Source: an uncultured Pirellulaceae bacterium
Lineage (GTDB): Bacteria; Planctomycetota; Planctomycetia; Pirellulales; Pirellulaceae
Direction: 5' to 3'
Assembly (NCBI GenBank): GCA_937921995.1
Contig: CAKZVF010000230.1
Coordinates: 1 to 37,640, forward strand
DNA: 37,640 nucleotides
Part shown: piece after piece, positions 1-8,366 of the stretch
How the letters are laid out: each line of letters opens with the position of its first letter
Position numbering within the stretch: the first letter of the stretch is position 1
Made by a program: the position numbers and the translations under genes
The notes under the pieces: generated by a model
What the model was told of the DNA's origin: nothing
Databases searched by the model: none
Seen by the model: the letters and a program-made list of their open reading frames with translations, nothing else

Positions 1-153
1 GGGACTGATCCTGTTTGTGCGGCCGTCGCGCTGCGTATGCTGCGGGACCATGCGAGTCTTTTAAGTCGCGATCTAGCACCGATCTCCTGTTCGATAAGAT
101 TCTCCCGGTCAAAGACGCTACCGAGAACAGACGCGAATTGCTGCGGCAAGTGA
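1..153 (+). CDS. possible 3' end of a gene entering from the left edge
   Basis: Reading frame 1 is open from the first base of the window to a TGA at 151-153, about 50 codons. The first half translates to a plausible helical stretch (TDPVCAAVALRMLRDHASLL), while the last 20 codons look less protein-like. It would converge on and overlap the 3' end of the isomerase gene on the other strand by 36 bases, which is uncommon. I do not recognise a family. It may be the C-terminus of a gene lying mostly outside the window or a chance open frame. Confidence 0.2.
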   Translation, partial: GTDPVCAAVALRMLRDHASLLSRDLAPISCSIRFSRSKTLPRTDANCCGK

Positions 154-903
154 TGCGATGGGATCGGCAGCCTTGGGGATAAACTCTTGAGCGACGAAGC
201 CCTCATATCCCGTATCTAAAATTGCGTCCATGATCGCCGGATAGAAAAGCTCTTGGCTATCATCAATTTCGTTTCTGCCGGGACAGCCTCCGGTGTGGTA
301 GTGACTGATGTATTGGTGATACCTGCCAATGGTAGCGCAAATATCTCCCTCCATAATTTGCATGTGGTAGATGTCATACAGCAGCTTAAACCGATCGGAT
401 CCGATTTTGTCACACAAATCGACTCCCCACTGCGTTCTGTCGCACATGTAATCAGGGTGGTCGACACGACTGTTCAGCAATTCCATTGTCAGCGTCATGT
501 CCAGTTCTTCAAGAACAGGCAGCAGTTGCGAAATCCCTATCGCGCAATTGTTTAAGCCGCCGCGATCGCTGAGTCCTTCTCGGTTACCAGAAAAACAAAT
601 GACGTTGGTAGCACCGGCGTCTTTTGCTTCGGCCAAGTATTGCGTGTAGAGTGGAAGGAGCACTTCGTGATGTTCCACGCGATTGAATGCCGCCTCAATA
701 CAGCCAACCACCTTGCCATCTTTCAATTCAGCCACCGGGAAAGTCGTCATCGGGCAGACTAGCCCAAATCCGGCGGCCACCTTTATCTCCTCCGGCGTCA
801 ACAAATCAACCGCATCCAACCCAACGGCTTTGCCCTGGGCACAGAATTCTTCAATCGAAAAGCCTTCGTAGCACCACAGGCAAGCCGAATGTTTAATCTT
901 CAT
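118..903 (-). CDS. hydroxypyruvate isomerase-like sugar isomerase (AP-endonuclease-2 fold TIM barrel)
   Basis: The 261-residue protein has the length of bacterial hydroxypyruvate isomerases (Hyi), which interconvert hydroxypyruvate and tartronate semialdehyde in the cytoplasm. It has no signal peptide. Likely metal and catalytic residues of the sugar phosphate isomerase/epimerase superfamily are visible: Glu141 in MELLN, Asp177 and His180 in LLYDIYHMQ, His203 in HYHTGG, and Glu240 in AQEF near the C-terminus. The LLYDIYHMQ and GRNEID segments are characteristic of the Hyi branch. The ATG lies inside the 3' end of the upstream exported-protein gene (11-base overlap), which suggests co-expression. 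It is cysteine-rich for its size. The family is well supported, but the exact substrate could be another keto- or hydroxy-acid. Confidence 0.85.
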   Translation of the reverse strand: MKIKHSACLWCYEGFSIEEFCAQGKAVGLDAVDLLTPEEIKVAAGFGLVCPMTTFPVAELKDGKVVGCIEAAFNRVEHHEVLLPLYTQYLAEAKDAGATNVICFSGNREGLSDRGGLNNCAIGISQLLPVLEELDMTLTMELLNSRVDHPDYMCDRTQWGVDLCDKIGSDRFKLLYDIYHMQIMEGDICATIGRYHQYISHYHTGGCPGRNEIDDSQELFYPAIMDAILDTGYEGFVAQEFIPKAADPIASLAAAIRVCSR

Positions 904-1939
904 TTGTCATTTCCTTCTGCGGTTGTGCTATGACCGGACTGACATCGAGATTCTTGATCTTCCTCAGCACGCCAATACTGCCATCGGACTCGGATCGACT
1001 TAGCACGTAACCGATTCCCTGTTCGTCAAATTTCAGAATTTGTGGATGCGGCACGGCAAGCACTAACCGACTTTTACAAACCTCGCCGTCGTTGAAGATT
1101 TCGTAGATGCCCTCGGCCTCCCAACCGCCGCTCTCACTATCGTTGCTGACCAACGCAAACAATCGATTATGAACGGGAGAGAAGCTTAACGAAACAATGT
1201 TTTTAAGTTCGACCGGAAAGGCCTGCGTCAACGACATGTCGTCGCGGTAAAAGACGATCTGGTTTGGCTCATCTTTTGACAGCGCTACCAAGTAGCCTCC
1301 CATCTGATCTACGGTCAAAGTTGAAAACTGCGCGGCGTCTGATTCAAGCAGGAGACTGACCAATTTGTCGAGGTTTCCGTTTCTGAAATAAATGTCGCAT
1401 AAAAAAGAGGCCCCATCGACGGGGCTACACGCCATGGACAGCCCCTTCTGCTGGCGGATTAATCGCAAAACGCTGAACGCCTCGATTTTTTTCAGCGATC
1501 CCAAATAGTTTCTCGATTGTTTCGCTCGTTGGTCGGCAAAGTTAAGCGGCAGGTCTTCGGCGGGAAGATCAAACAAACACAGAGAATCTTCAACCGTTGA
1601 AAAACCGGCGACGCCCACCAAGACTTGATTGGCGTTGATTGCCGCGACGACGATGGACTCGGGGGATTCATCAGCGGTCTTAATTTCACTGACGACAATT
1701 TCGTTCGACTCCCCCTCAATTCGACGAATCTGTTGCGCTCCGTTTTCAGCAATGAAGACAACTTCGCCATCAGCGGTCACCGAAAAATCAGTAGGAGTAG
1801 CAAGATCTTCAGCGACTAATTCGGCGACGATAGCGGCTGAAGCGGATTCCTGAGCCCAAGCCGAGTTGGACGTTGCCTGCACACCAATCGCTAGCACGAG
1901 CGTTAAGAATGAGAATATAAGTCTGTGATTGGTTTGCAT
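893..1939 (-). CDS. exported protein of unknown function, possible beta-propeller
   Basis: I place the start at the ATG at 1937-1939 because it opens a clean signal peptide: MQTNH, a hydrophobic core (LIFSFLTLVLAIGV) and an AWA cleavage site before QE. The frame runs 27 codons further upstream, but that stretch is Cys/His-rich and not protein-like. The mature ~325-residue chain alternates short hydrophobic strands and polar turns with repeated phrases such as FSVTADGEVVFIAENGAQQI and FDEQGIGYVLSRS, as in SMP-30/NHL/PQQ-type propellers. I see no catalytic signature. Its 3' end overlaps the isomerase gene by 11 bases, so the two are probably one transcription unit. Propeller fold is an inference from strand pattern. 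Confidence 0.7.
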   Translation of the reverse strand: MQTNHRLIFSFLTLVLAIGVQATSNSAWAQESASAAIVAELVAEDLATPTDFSVTADGEVVFIAENGAQQIRRIEGESNEIVVSEIKTADESPESIVVAAINANQVLVGVAGFSTVEDSLCLFDLPAEDLPLNFADQRAKQSRNYLGSLKKIEAFSVLRLIRQQKGLSMACSPVDGASFLCDIYFRNGNLDKLVSLLLESDAAQFSTLTVDQMGGYLVALSKDEPNQIVFYRDDMSLTQAFPVELKNIVSLSFSPVHNRLFALVSNDSESGGWEAEGIYEIFNDGEVCKSRLVLAVPHPQILKFDEQGIGYVLSRSESDGSIGVLRKIKNLDVSPVIAQPQKEMTNED

Positions 1940-2172
1940 TTCGATTTCGCTGTGGCAAAACGCTGGACAATATTGGTGCAAGGCTGGGTCACACATGACC
2001 CGATCGTCAAAGTCTACCAAAACCAGCCACGTTCGGCATTATCCGCATCCGTTATTTTACCATCACCAATCACCCGGCCCTCAAGCTCCACCCGATAACT
2101 TTATTAGGTGGCGTCAGCGCGAACAATGCGCGGTCGCCAGAAGTGATCATGCAGCGAAAAGGTGAAGTTGAA

Positions 2173-2925
2173 ATGCCAGTGAAAAAGAAGAGTTCCGCGA
2201 CAACGAAGCTGATCGGATGCGCGATTGTGATTGCGGTTGTCGTGTGCGCGGCCAAGAATGAGATGCTGGTTAAAGATCAGCAGACCAGTTCTCAAATTCA
2301 AAGATCACGACCGCCGATGGTTGCTGTGCCTGTCGATCGGCACGAACTATCCCAACGATTGCTGCCAGCGCTTCACGGAGCGTATTCTATTGCCGCTGAG
2401 AATCAGTCCGGCTCAACCTCAGCGAAAACGATTGAGACCATTGCTCAAACGAATCATCACGTTTCCACAACCGGTCCATCTGCTTACGAACGTAAACTGG
2501 CCGATCAAAAGGCTTGGGGTAGTCAACCCCGCCGTGCGAGCATTGCTTCAACAGCGAAACGACCTGTTCAATCTACTATAAACATCGGCGTCTCAATTGC
2601 CCAAAATCCAATCGTACCGGGCCACGAAGATCCTCATCTACAATTCGAATCGCCGTTCCTCGAACTTGCCGTGGGCCCTGATGGTCAGCCAGCGAATCAG
2701 CTCACAGCCAAAGACACGATTGAGTTTAAAGAGTTGCCCGAATTGTCTTCCGATGATAGCCCGCTCGCGTCGTTGGCAGTGCAACCACTTCCGGCAAATC
2801 AAACTCCTGCCGACGCGGCTTCGGTGGTTACGGTTCCTTCTACAGCACCATCGGCATCGCCGGCTCGGGTCCCCAACGCCCCCGGGCCTCGCGTGGCTCG
2901 CACTTGGGAGACGGGACGCTACTAA
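2173..2925 (+). CDS. small membrane-anchored low-complexity protein, unknown
   Basis: From the ATG at 2173 this encodes 250 residues: a basic start (MPVKKKSS), one hydrophobic helix (LIGCAIVIAVVVCAA) and then a long Ser/Ala/Pro/Gln-rich, probably disordered tail ending in an Arg-containing segment (PRVARTWETGRY). An in-frame upstream start at 2143 would add ten residues; 2173 is preferred because the basic-then-hydrophobic pattern begins there and AGGTGA lies upstream. The frame is open throughout and the anchor is clear, but no domain is recognised. The likely topology is a short cytoplasmic N-terminus with the tail outside. It is divergent from the exported propeller-like gene; the ~230 bases between hold their promoters. 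Confidence 0.6.
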   Translation: MPVKKKSSATTKLIGCAIVIAVVVCAAKNEMLVKDQQTSSQIQRSRPPMVAVPVDRHELSQRLLPALHGAYSIAAENQSGSTSAKTIETIAQTNHHVSTTGPSAYERKLADQKAWGSQPRRASIASTAKRPVQSTINIGVSIAQNPIVPGHEDPHLQFESPFLELAVGPDGQPANQLTAKDTIEFKELPELSSDDSPLASLAVQPLPANQTPADAASVVTVPSTAPSASPARVPNAPGPRVARTWETGRY

Positions 2926-3096
2926 ATTTTGAGAGAACTTGGATTCTTTAGGTTTGGGCGACGATTTACCGCAAAAGCATTAGGATGCTTGTCCGAGGGT
3001 CCTTCAGATTAGCCGTTCAAAATTCGGCGTTGATGCAATAAAATCCTGCCTGAGATTTTATGCACCTCCTGTCCCCCATCCCCCAAGTCCTCTCGC

Positions 3097-4089
3097 TTGT
3101 TAGTCGCCGAATACCCACCTTTTCGCCCCAGTCCTCTGCTTACGACCGGCATGTCTCAGACTGTCGCTGCGCTGTTGCTAAAAGGACGGCAGTCAGATCA
3201 CACCGCAATAAAACGCGTTGTCAATTTATTTGACGGTGACCGTCTGGTGATTCACGACGACCAGCCCAAGAAGTGGATCACCGGTGACCGAATTGCGATC
3301 CAAATCCATGGTTTGCTGAGCGATCACTCGTCGCCGTACATGGTGCGCGTTTCTGACAAACTTCGTCGCCATGGGATTCGAACGATACGCGTTGACCTGC
3401 GAGGCTTCGGCGACAGTGCTTTGATTTCGCGCTCTCACATCAACGGCGGTTGTAGTCCCGACCTGCAATCGGTGATTGATTACGTGCATCGTCTGTCTCC
3501 GCTTTCTAACATCAGCCTCATTGGTTTTTCGATCGGAGGAAACATCGTTCTGAAAACAATCGGCCAGTGGGGCTCGGAGTTTCCTCGCCATGTCGATTCG
3601 GCGATCGCAGTTTCTCCTCCGATTGATCTTAATTACACCATGCGTAACCTCCGCAGGTGGGGCAATCGCGTTTACGAGCGTTACATGATGGCGAAATTGA
3701 CCAGGACGCTCGCTTATCGACGCAAGCATGTTGCTGGGCTGGTGGACACAGGCATCAACCCGGTCCCCAATCGGCTGTTGGATTTCGATGATAAATTCAC
3801 CGCACCGATCTGGGGGTATAAGAACGCTGCCGAGTACTACGAGAAATGCAGTTCAGCGCGATTATTATCCGAGGTCAAGATTCCAACCATCATACTGACC
3901 AGTCGCGACGACCCGGTGGTCCCCATTGATATGTTGGCCAACACGCCGGTGTCCAACTACGTCGACTTGGTGTCCACCCGCACCGGCGGGCATTTGGGAT
4001 TTTTAAGCCGGGGCATCCGTGACCCTGATCGCTATTGGATGGATTGGCGAATTAGCCAATGGGTTGCTGCCATTGATGCCGTGCCTTAA
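3097..4089 (+). CDS. YheT-family alpha/beta hydrolase
   Basis: The 330-residue protein matches the YheT/UPF0017 branch of alpha/beta hydrolases. The N-terminal PPFRP...SQT segment is the family's usual opening, which is why I accept the TTG at 3097 rather than the later ATG at 3151. Motifs in order: HGLLSD (oxyanion region, ~71-76), RVDLRGFGDS (99-107), nucleophile elbow GFSIGG with Ser145, the YheT-typical FDDKFTAP...AAEYY segment (230-248), the acid in SRDDPVVP (~271) and His299 in GGHLGF. There is no signal peptide, so it acts in the cytoplasm. Members are thought to cleave carboxyl esters, but a physiological substrate is not established. It converges with the rhodanese gene 45 bases away. 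Confidence 0.85.
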   Translation: MLVAEYPPFRPSPLLTTGMSQTVAALLLKGRQSDHTAIKRVVNLFDGDRLVIHDDQPKKWITGDRIAIQIHGLLSDHSSPYMVRVSDKLRRHGIRTIRVDLRGFGDSALISRSHINGGCSPDLQSVIDYVHRLSPLSNISLIGFSIGGNIVLKTIGQWGSEFPRHVDSAIAVSPPIDLNYTMRNLRRWGNRVYERYMMAKLTRTLAYRRKHVAGLVDTGINPVPNRLLDFDDKFTAPIWGYKNAAEYYEKCSSARLLSEVKIPTIILTSRDDPVVPIDMLANTPVSNYVDLVSTRTGGHLGFLSRGIRDPDRYWMDWRISQWVAAIDAVP

Positions 4090-4134
4090 CGTCGCCGGTA
4101 TCGCGCGTCATGATCCAATGTGTATTTCAATCTT

Positions 4135-5103
4135 TCAATCCAATAGCGGTTCGGTTTGTTCCATCGGCGTGTCATACCGGTTTGCCCAAACGCCCATCGA
4201 ATCGTCGTACAGTTTTACGTTGGGGAACCCAAGCAGCTCTTTGAGCACGAACCAAGCGGGCGCCGCGTGCAGGCCCTCGTTACAGTAAGTAATAATTTGT
4301 TGATCAGACGTTACGCCTGCTTCGGCGTATATCGCCCGTAGATCTTCGACAGATTTAAACTTCCCGTCTTTGGTGAAGTTTGCTTTCCAGGGCACGTTGA
4401 TGGCCGATTTGATATGGCCGACTCTTTTGTGCGGCTTGTTGGTGTGAAAGGCGATCCCCGGTTCGGCTCCGGTGTACTGGGGTTGGGGCCGTCCATCTAT
4501 TAACGTCGCACCTGCTCCGATCGCGCCTCTGACCGTTGGCGTATCCACAAAATTTGCAGCCGTCACATTTTTGCTTGGAGACGCAAATTGATAATCCGTT
4601 GGCACTACCGAAATGATGGACGTCGTCAATTCATTTCCCGCTCGTTGCCAGGCCTGCAATCCGCCATCGAGAATCTTGATTCTTTCGTGGCCGTGAACCT
4701 TCAGCGTCCAAAACAGCCGCGTGCTAATGCGGTTGCTGCGATTGTCAGAGACAACCACGACCATCTCCGGCGTAACACCCCAGCTTGAAAGCAGATCTTC
4801 GACGTTCTTTTGCGGCGGCAAGTTAAATAAGTCTGAGCGCGATGGATCGGAGATCTGCGTTTTCCAGTCAACGAATAGCGCGTTGGGGATGTGGGCCTTG
4901 AGGTATTCCTGCTTCGTCTGACCTAAACTAATTAATCGAACTGTTTCGGCGTTGTTGTTTTCCGACAGCCATTTCGCATCCACCAACAGATTCGCTGCTC
5001 CTGATTCCGTCGCCGCGATCTCTTGAGCGACCGCAGAGGAGCCACCGCTGGCTATTGCAAAGAAGATCGACAAGAATCTGAATATCGAAATGCGGAAATC
5101 CAT
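4135..5103 (-). CDS. exported tandem-rhodanese sulfurtransferase
   Basis: Residues 1-27 form a signal peptide (hydrophobic core ISIFRFLSIFFAIASGG, AVAQ cleavage site), so the enzyme should act outside the cytoplasm. Two rhodanese domains follow (about 38-160 and 182-318). The second carries the active-site loop YCNEGLHAA with the sulfur-accepting Cys274, and the CH2A-like VGHIKSAINVPW motif precedes it. In the first domain the matching loop reads VVVVSDNRSN, with Asp120 where a cysteine would sit, so it is the usual non-catalytic half. Length (322) and arrangement fit thiosulfate or 3-mercaptopyruvate sulfurtransferases. The CNEGLH loop does not clearly decide between the two donors. Confidence 0.87.
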   Translation of the reverse strand: MDFRISIFRFLSIFFAIASGGSSAVAQEIAATESGAANLLVDAKWLSENNNAETVRLISLGQTKQEYLKAHIPNALFVDWKTQISDPSRSDLFNLPPQKNVEDLLSSWGVTPEMVVVVSDNRSNRISTRLFWTLKVHGHERIKILDGGLQAWQRAGNELTTSIISVVPTDYQFASPSKNVTAANFVDTPTVRGAIGAGATLIDGRPQPQYTGAEPGIAFHTNKPHKRVGHIKSAINVPWKANFTKDGKFKSVEDLRAIYAEAGVTSDQQIITYCNEGLHAAPAWFVLKELLGFPNVKLYDDSMGVWANRYDTPMEQTEPLLD

Positions 5104-5222
5104 CGCTTTGGCCCATTCAAAATATTACAATCACAGAAACCGAATGATCAATCTTAGCGAACTGATCCGCTTTTAACACAGACTCAATATCACCAAATTA
5201 CAGGTTGCCCAAAAAACCGATC

Positions 5223-7166
5223 ATGCTCAACCACCCAAACACTTCTTTAAAGCGGCCCGTTAATTCGATTTTAGAGCGGTCAGGTTCTGGCAAAACCAAC
5301 ATTGCTCACACCTTGGCAGCCTTTTTCTTAATGTCCGTTATGGCCTTGAGCGCTTGCGTTTGCCATGCCGATGGAAAGCAGCCGAACATCCTGTGGTTGA
5401 CTGCCGAAGACATTGGGCCGGAATTGGGTTGCTATGGCGACGCGATTGCAGATACACCTTCGATTGACCAGTTCGCCAAATCGGCCATGCGTTACAAAAC
5501 AGCTTGGTCAAATTATCCCGTTTGTGCTCCTGCGCGAACGACGATCATCTCGGGTGCCTACGCGTGCTCGGGGGCCGCGGGCAACATGCGATCTGAAGTT
5601 CCCTTGCCACATGACCGAGTCATGTTCCCTACGATGCTGCGGCGTGCGGGATATTACTGCACCAACAACAGTAAAGAGGACTATAACTACATTCCGGCCA
5701 GCGGAAAAAGAGCCACAGGCGTCGATGCAATCTGGGACGAATCGAGTAAGCAGGCCCACTATAAAAACCGAGCCCAAGGCCAGCCGTTCTTCGCGGTGTT
5801 CAACTACACCAAGACTCACGAAAGCAAAATTCGCAACCGCCCTCACACGGCGGTGACCGATCCTGCCAATCTGACTCTGCCTCCATTCTGGCCTGATGTG
5901 CCTGAGATACGCACCGATTTTGGGCAATATTACGACAACATTGCGAAAATGGATCGTTGGTTCAAGCAGAAGTTAGAAGAACTGAAAGCCGAAGGGTTGG
6001 ATGACAACACGATCGTTTTCTTTTACGGCGACCACGGTTCAGGGATGCCTCGATTCAAACGTTATGCTGGCGAAACGGGTTGCCGCGTCGCGATGTTGGT
6101 GCACATCCCCGAGTCACTTCGGGACGAACATAACAGCAACTTTTTCCCCGGCGGCGTTTCCGACCGGCTGGTCAGTTTTGTTGATCTTGCACCGACAGTG
6201 TTAAGCCTTGCCGGTATTAAGCCTCATAATTCGATGGAAGGCTTGGCTTGGTTTGGCAAGCACCAAACACCGGCGCCGGAACTACTCTATGGCTTCCGCG
6301 AACGCATGGACGAACGGATCGACCTCAGCCATTGCATTCGAGACCAGCGTTATCAATACACGGTCAACTACTTGCCTTACCTGCCTGCCGGTCAGAAATT
6401 GGTCTACCAAAGAAAAACGCCCTGCACCGTGAAGTGGATGGAGCTGTTTGAGTCAGGCGGTACTAACGATGTGCAAAGCCAATTTTGGCAGCCCAGGCGA
6501 TGTGAAGAAATCTACGACCTCGCAACCGATCCTTGGGCAATAAACAACTTGATCGATGCCCCTGAAATGTCAGAACAGATCGCCATGTTCAGGGAGGCAC
6601 ATAGACAGCAAACGATGAGAATCCAAGACTTGAGCTTCTTCCCCGAACCGATGGTGGTCGGCCTTAAGGGCGCAAAGACGTCGATCGCGCAGTTGCAAGA
6701 AATGCTCCCAGCTACATTCGCGGCGGCTCAGTTGGCGACGCTAAAAGCCCACGATTCCAGCAGCGATGGGGAAATCGTAACGCTATTGAAAAATGGCAGC
6801 CTCGGCGCACAAGCGTGGGCGATTGTCGGTTTGAGACTTAGGGAAGAGCGCCTTAGTGATGACGCCGAAGCGATCTCTGCAGCGGAACGTTTGTCGCGGC
6901 AAGATTCGTTTATTGCCGTCGATGCCGCCGATTGCTTGCTGGCGTTGGGCAAAGGCGATCAGAAAGAATTGATCCAGCAATTGCTTCGAAACAGCGACGC
7001 GCGAAACACAGATTACATCACGTCAGTCCGAGCGTTGAACGCGCTTGACCGACATCGTCAGTTGCTATCGACGGAGCAAATTGAATCAATCAAGAAGTTG
7101 CCGATCAAAGTCACAGGTCGCAGAAGAGGGACGGACGACATTGAGAAGTTGCTCTCAACCTTTTGA
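5223..7166 (+). CDS. exported arylsulfatase-family enzyme with HEAT-like C-terminus
   Basis: A type I sulfatase that hydrolyses sulfate esters after conversion of a cysteine to formylglycine. The signature CAPAR lies within VCAPARTTIISG (Cys107 counting from the TTG at 5205), preceded by the metal-binding TAEDIGPELGCYGD and followed by FFYGDHGSG with the second metal Asp-His pair. I use the ATG at 5223; a TTG six codons upstream is also possible. The N-terminus has an unusually long polar lead before the hydrophobic stretch LAAFFLMSVMALSAC, where LSAC reads as a lipobox, so it may be lipid-anchored rather than free. After the ~450-residue catalytic domain, roughly 150 residues of short alpha-helical units resemble HEAT repeats. 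In planctomycetes such enzymes typically desulfate algal polysaccharides; the substrate here cannot be read. Confidence 0.9.
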   Translation: MLNHPNTSLKRPVNSILERSGSGKTNIAHTLAAFFLMSVMALSACVCHADGKQPNILWLTAEDIGPELGCYGDAIADTPSIDQFAKSAMRYKTAWSNYPVCAPARTTIISGAYACSGAAGNMRSEVPLPHDRVMFPTMLRRAGYYCTNNSKEDYNYIPASGKRATGVDAIWDESSKQAHYKNRAQGQPFFAVFNYTKTHESKIRNRPHTAVTDPANLTLPPFWPDVPEIRTDFGQYYDNIAKMDRWFKQKLEELKAEGLDDNTIVFFYGDHGSGMPRFKRYAGETGCRVAMLVHIPESLRDEHNSNFFPGGVSDRLVSFVDLAPTVLSLAGIKPHNSMEGLAWFGKHQTPAPELLYGFRERMDERIDLSHCIRDQRYQYTVNYLPYLPAGQKLVYQRKTPCTVKWMELFESGGTNDVQSQFWQPRRCEEIYDLATDPWAINNLIDAPEMSEQIAMFREAHRQQTMRIQDLSFFPEPMVVGLKGAKTSIAQLQEMLPATFAAAQLATLKAHDSSSDGEIVTLLKNGSLGAQAWAIVGLRLREERLSDDAEAISAAERLSRQDSFIAVDAADCLLALGKGDQKELIQQLLRNSDARNTDYITSVRALNALDRHRQLLSTEQIESIKKLPIKVTGRRRGTDDIEKLLSTF

Positions 7167-7253
7167 TCCGTTTAGTAGTAGTCACGCAATTCGATCGACG
7201 GACGTAATCCATCCGCGCCATCTCGCAACGGAAAATCACCGGCTCATTGATCA

Positions 7254-7919
7254 TCAACTAAGTTGGACCGCTTCAAGATCCTGACTGCCACCGTCGCTTG
7301 TGATTTTGCTGCGGTCTTCAATGCGATGAAGCTTGCCCTTTTTAAAGTACAACCTCAACGTGACCTCAATTTCGGACACCTCACCCGTTGCCGTTTCGCA
7401 GATCTGAGAGGTGCCCCAAGCGACCACCTCGTTTGCTTCGGCGAAATACTTGTAGCTTGATCTGAAATCTTGACCTTCGACAAAACTTTGCGCGGCGAAA
7501 AATTTCTCCGCGGCTTCGTCCAACGCGGCAATGCCACGGTAACTTCCCGCATAATCACCTTTGGCACATTGGACGAAATTAAATACTCCGCTGGGATCGG
7601 TAAAATGAGCAATGCCCTTCACCATATCTCGTTGCAACGTGTGAATGGCTTCAATGAATTTAATCGCAAGCGCCTTCGGATCGCTTATCAGATCCTCAGG
7701 AAACACCCTCATGTCTTTGCTGCTGAGCGTCTTCGCTAAGACCTCAATCGTGGCCGCTGCAATGCTCCCGCCCGACTCTGCCTTGCAGATCAAACGTTCG
7801 CAATAGCCCGATTCCTTGGCCAACTGCTTCTGTGACCAATTCTTCCTGCGACGTAAGAATTTAATCAGTTCTGGATTGCACGCGTAGGATCTTTTCAGCT
7901 CAGATTTTGACCAAGACAT
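7254..7919 (-). CDS. XRE-type HTH domain fused to NTF2/SnoaL-like domain
   Basis: The 221-residue protein starts with a helix-turn-helix of the Cro/CI (XRE) type: ELIKFLRRRKNWSQKQLAKESGYCERLI...ESGG spans about residues 17-55 (the full segment is longer than shown here). From about residue 85 to 212 the pattern of two helices then a strand-rich half (FFAAQSFVEGQDFRSSYKYF, EVVAWGTSQICET, EVTLRLYFKKGKLHRIED) fits an NTF2-like/SnoaL cone, which commonly binds small hydrophobic ligands or dimerises. No membrane segment is present, so it should be a cytoplasmic ligand-responsive DNA-binding protein; this is inference. It converges with the sulfatase gene and its start faces a 450-base AT-rich gap, a likely place for its operator. 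Confidence 0.75.
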   Translation of the reverse strand: MSWSKSELKRSYACNPELIKFLRRRKNWSQKQLAKESGYCERLICKAESGGSIAAATIEVLAKTLSSKDMRVFPEDLISDPKALAIKFIEAIHTLQRDMVKGIAHFTDPSGVFNFVQCAKGDYAGSYRGIAALDEAAEKFFAAQSFVEGQDFRSSYKYFAEANEVVAWGTSQICETATGEVSEIEVTLRLYFKKGKLHRIEDRSKITSDGGSQDLEAVQLS

Positions 7920-8366
7920 GTTTCAGATTTCTGTTTTTGCTTTATCGTTACTAATAAAAATTCAGAGGAAAAATGAAAAGTCCAAAAGCTCGGGTAAAAA
8001 GCGTGAGATGTTATAGGTTGGCTGGTTCTATTGAAGTTGCGCTGTGGCAGAAGCTAATAAATATTACATTCTGCCAAAGCAAAATTTCAGGAAGGCAAGC
8101 GGGCGTGCTTGTTCGAGGATGACTATAAAAGAAAACACCTCTCTACTTAATAGGACGGATTAAAACACCAAAACGTGTCATGGAAATTGAAGAATCAAAA
8201 CCATTTTTGGTGATTAAAATTTTTACCGTACATCGGTCGGGATTTTGTATACGATTCTTTCGAAGGCGAGCAGACGGCCAAATTTTTGCCTAACCTCGAA
8301 ACCACCGAAAATGAAGATATCTTCACAGTCGGTCTGCATGTGCAGTGTTCACGCAACAAAATCTTT
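7920..8366. other. AT-rich 447-base gap between two minus-strand genes
   Basis: No convincing gene is visible. The stretch is clearly richer in A/T than its neighbours. It contains a 49-codon open frame on the plus strand (7973-8122, with AGAGG close to its ATG) and a 37-codon one near 8180; neither encodes a recognisable protein. An 8-base inverted repeat with a 16-base A/T loop is listed separately. The region probably holds the promoter of the HTH gene and the terminator of the kinase gene. Confidence 0.5.
8045..8076. promoter_or_regulatory. inverted repeat upstream of the HTH gene, candidate operator
   Basis: TGGCAGAA (8045-8052) and TTCTGCCA (8069-8076) are perfect reverse complements, separated by 16 mostly A/T bases that include TAATAAATATTA, itself nearly palindromic. 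The element sits about 125 bases upstream of the start of the XRE-type gene. Either a dimeric repressor site or an RNA hairpin would fit. No T-run follows on either strand, so a factor-independent terminator is unlikely. Confidence 0.3.

Noticed and set aside
2975-3060. Two small hairpins (AAGCAT/ATGCTT and TAAAATC/GATTTTA) between the low-complexity gene and the YheT-like gene
   Set aside because: Stems are only 6-7 bp and mostly A/T in the second, with no T-run after either; too weak to call terminators.
7973-8122. 49-codon open frame with AGAGG before its ATG
   Set aside because: It has a reasonable ribosome-binding site, but the product is basic, lacks a recognisable motif and sits in an A/T-rich gap; no independent support.
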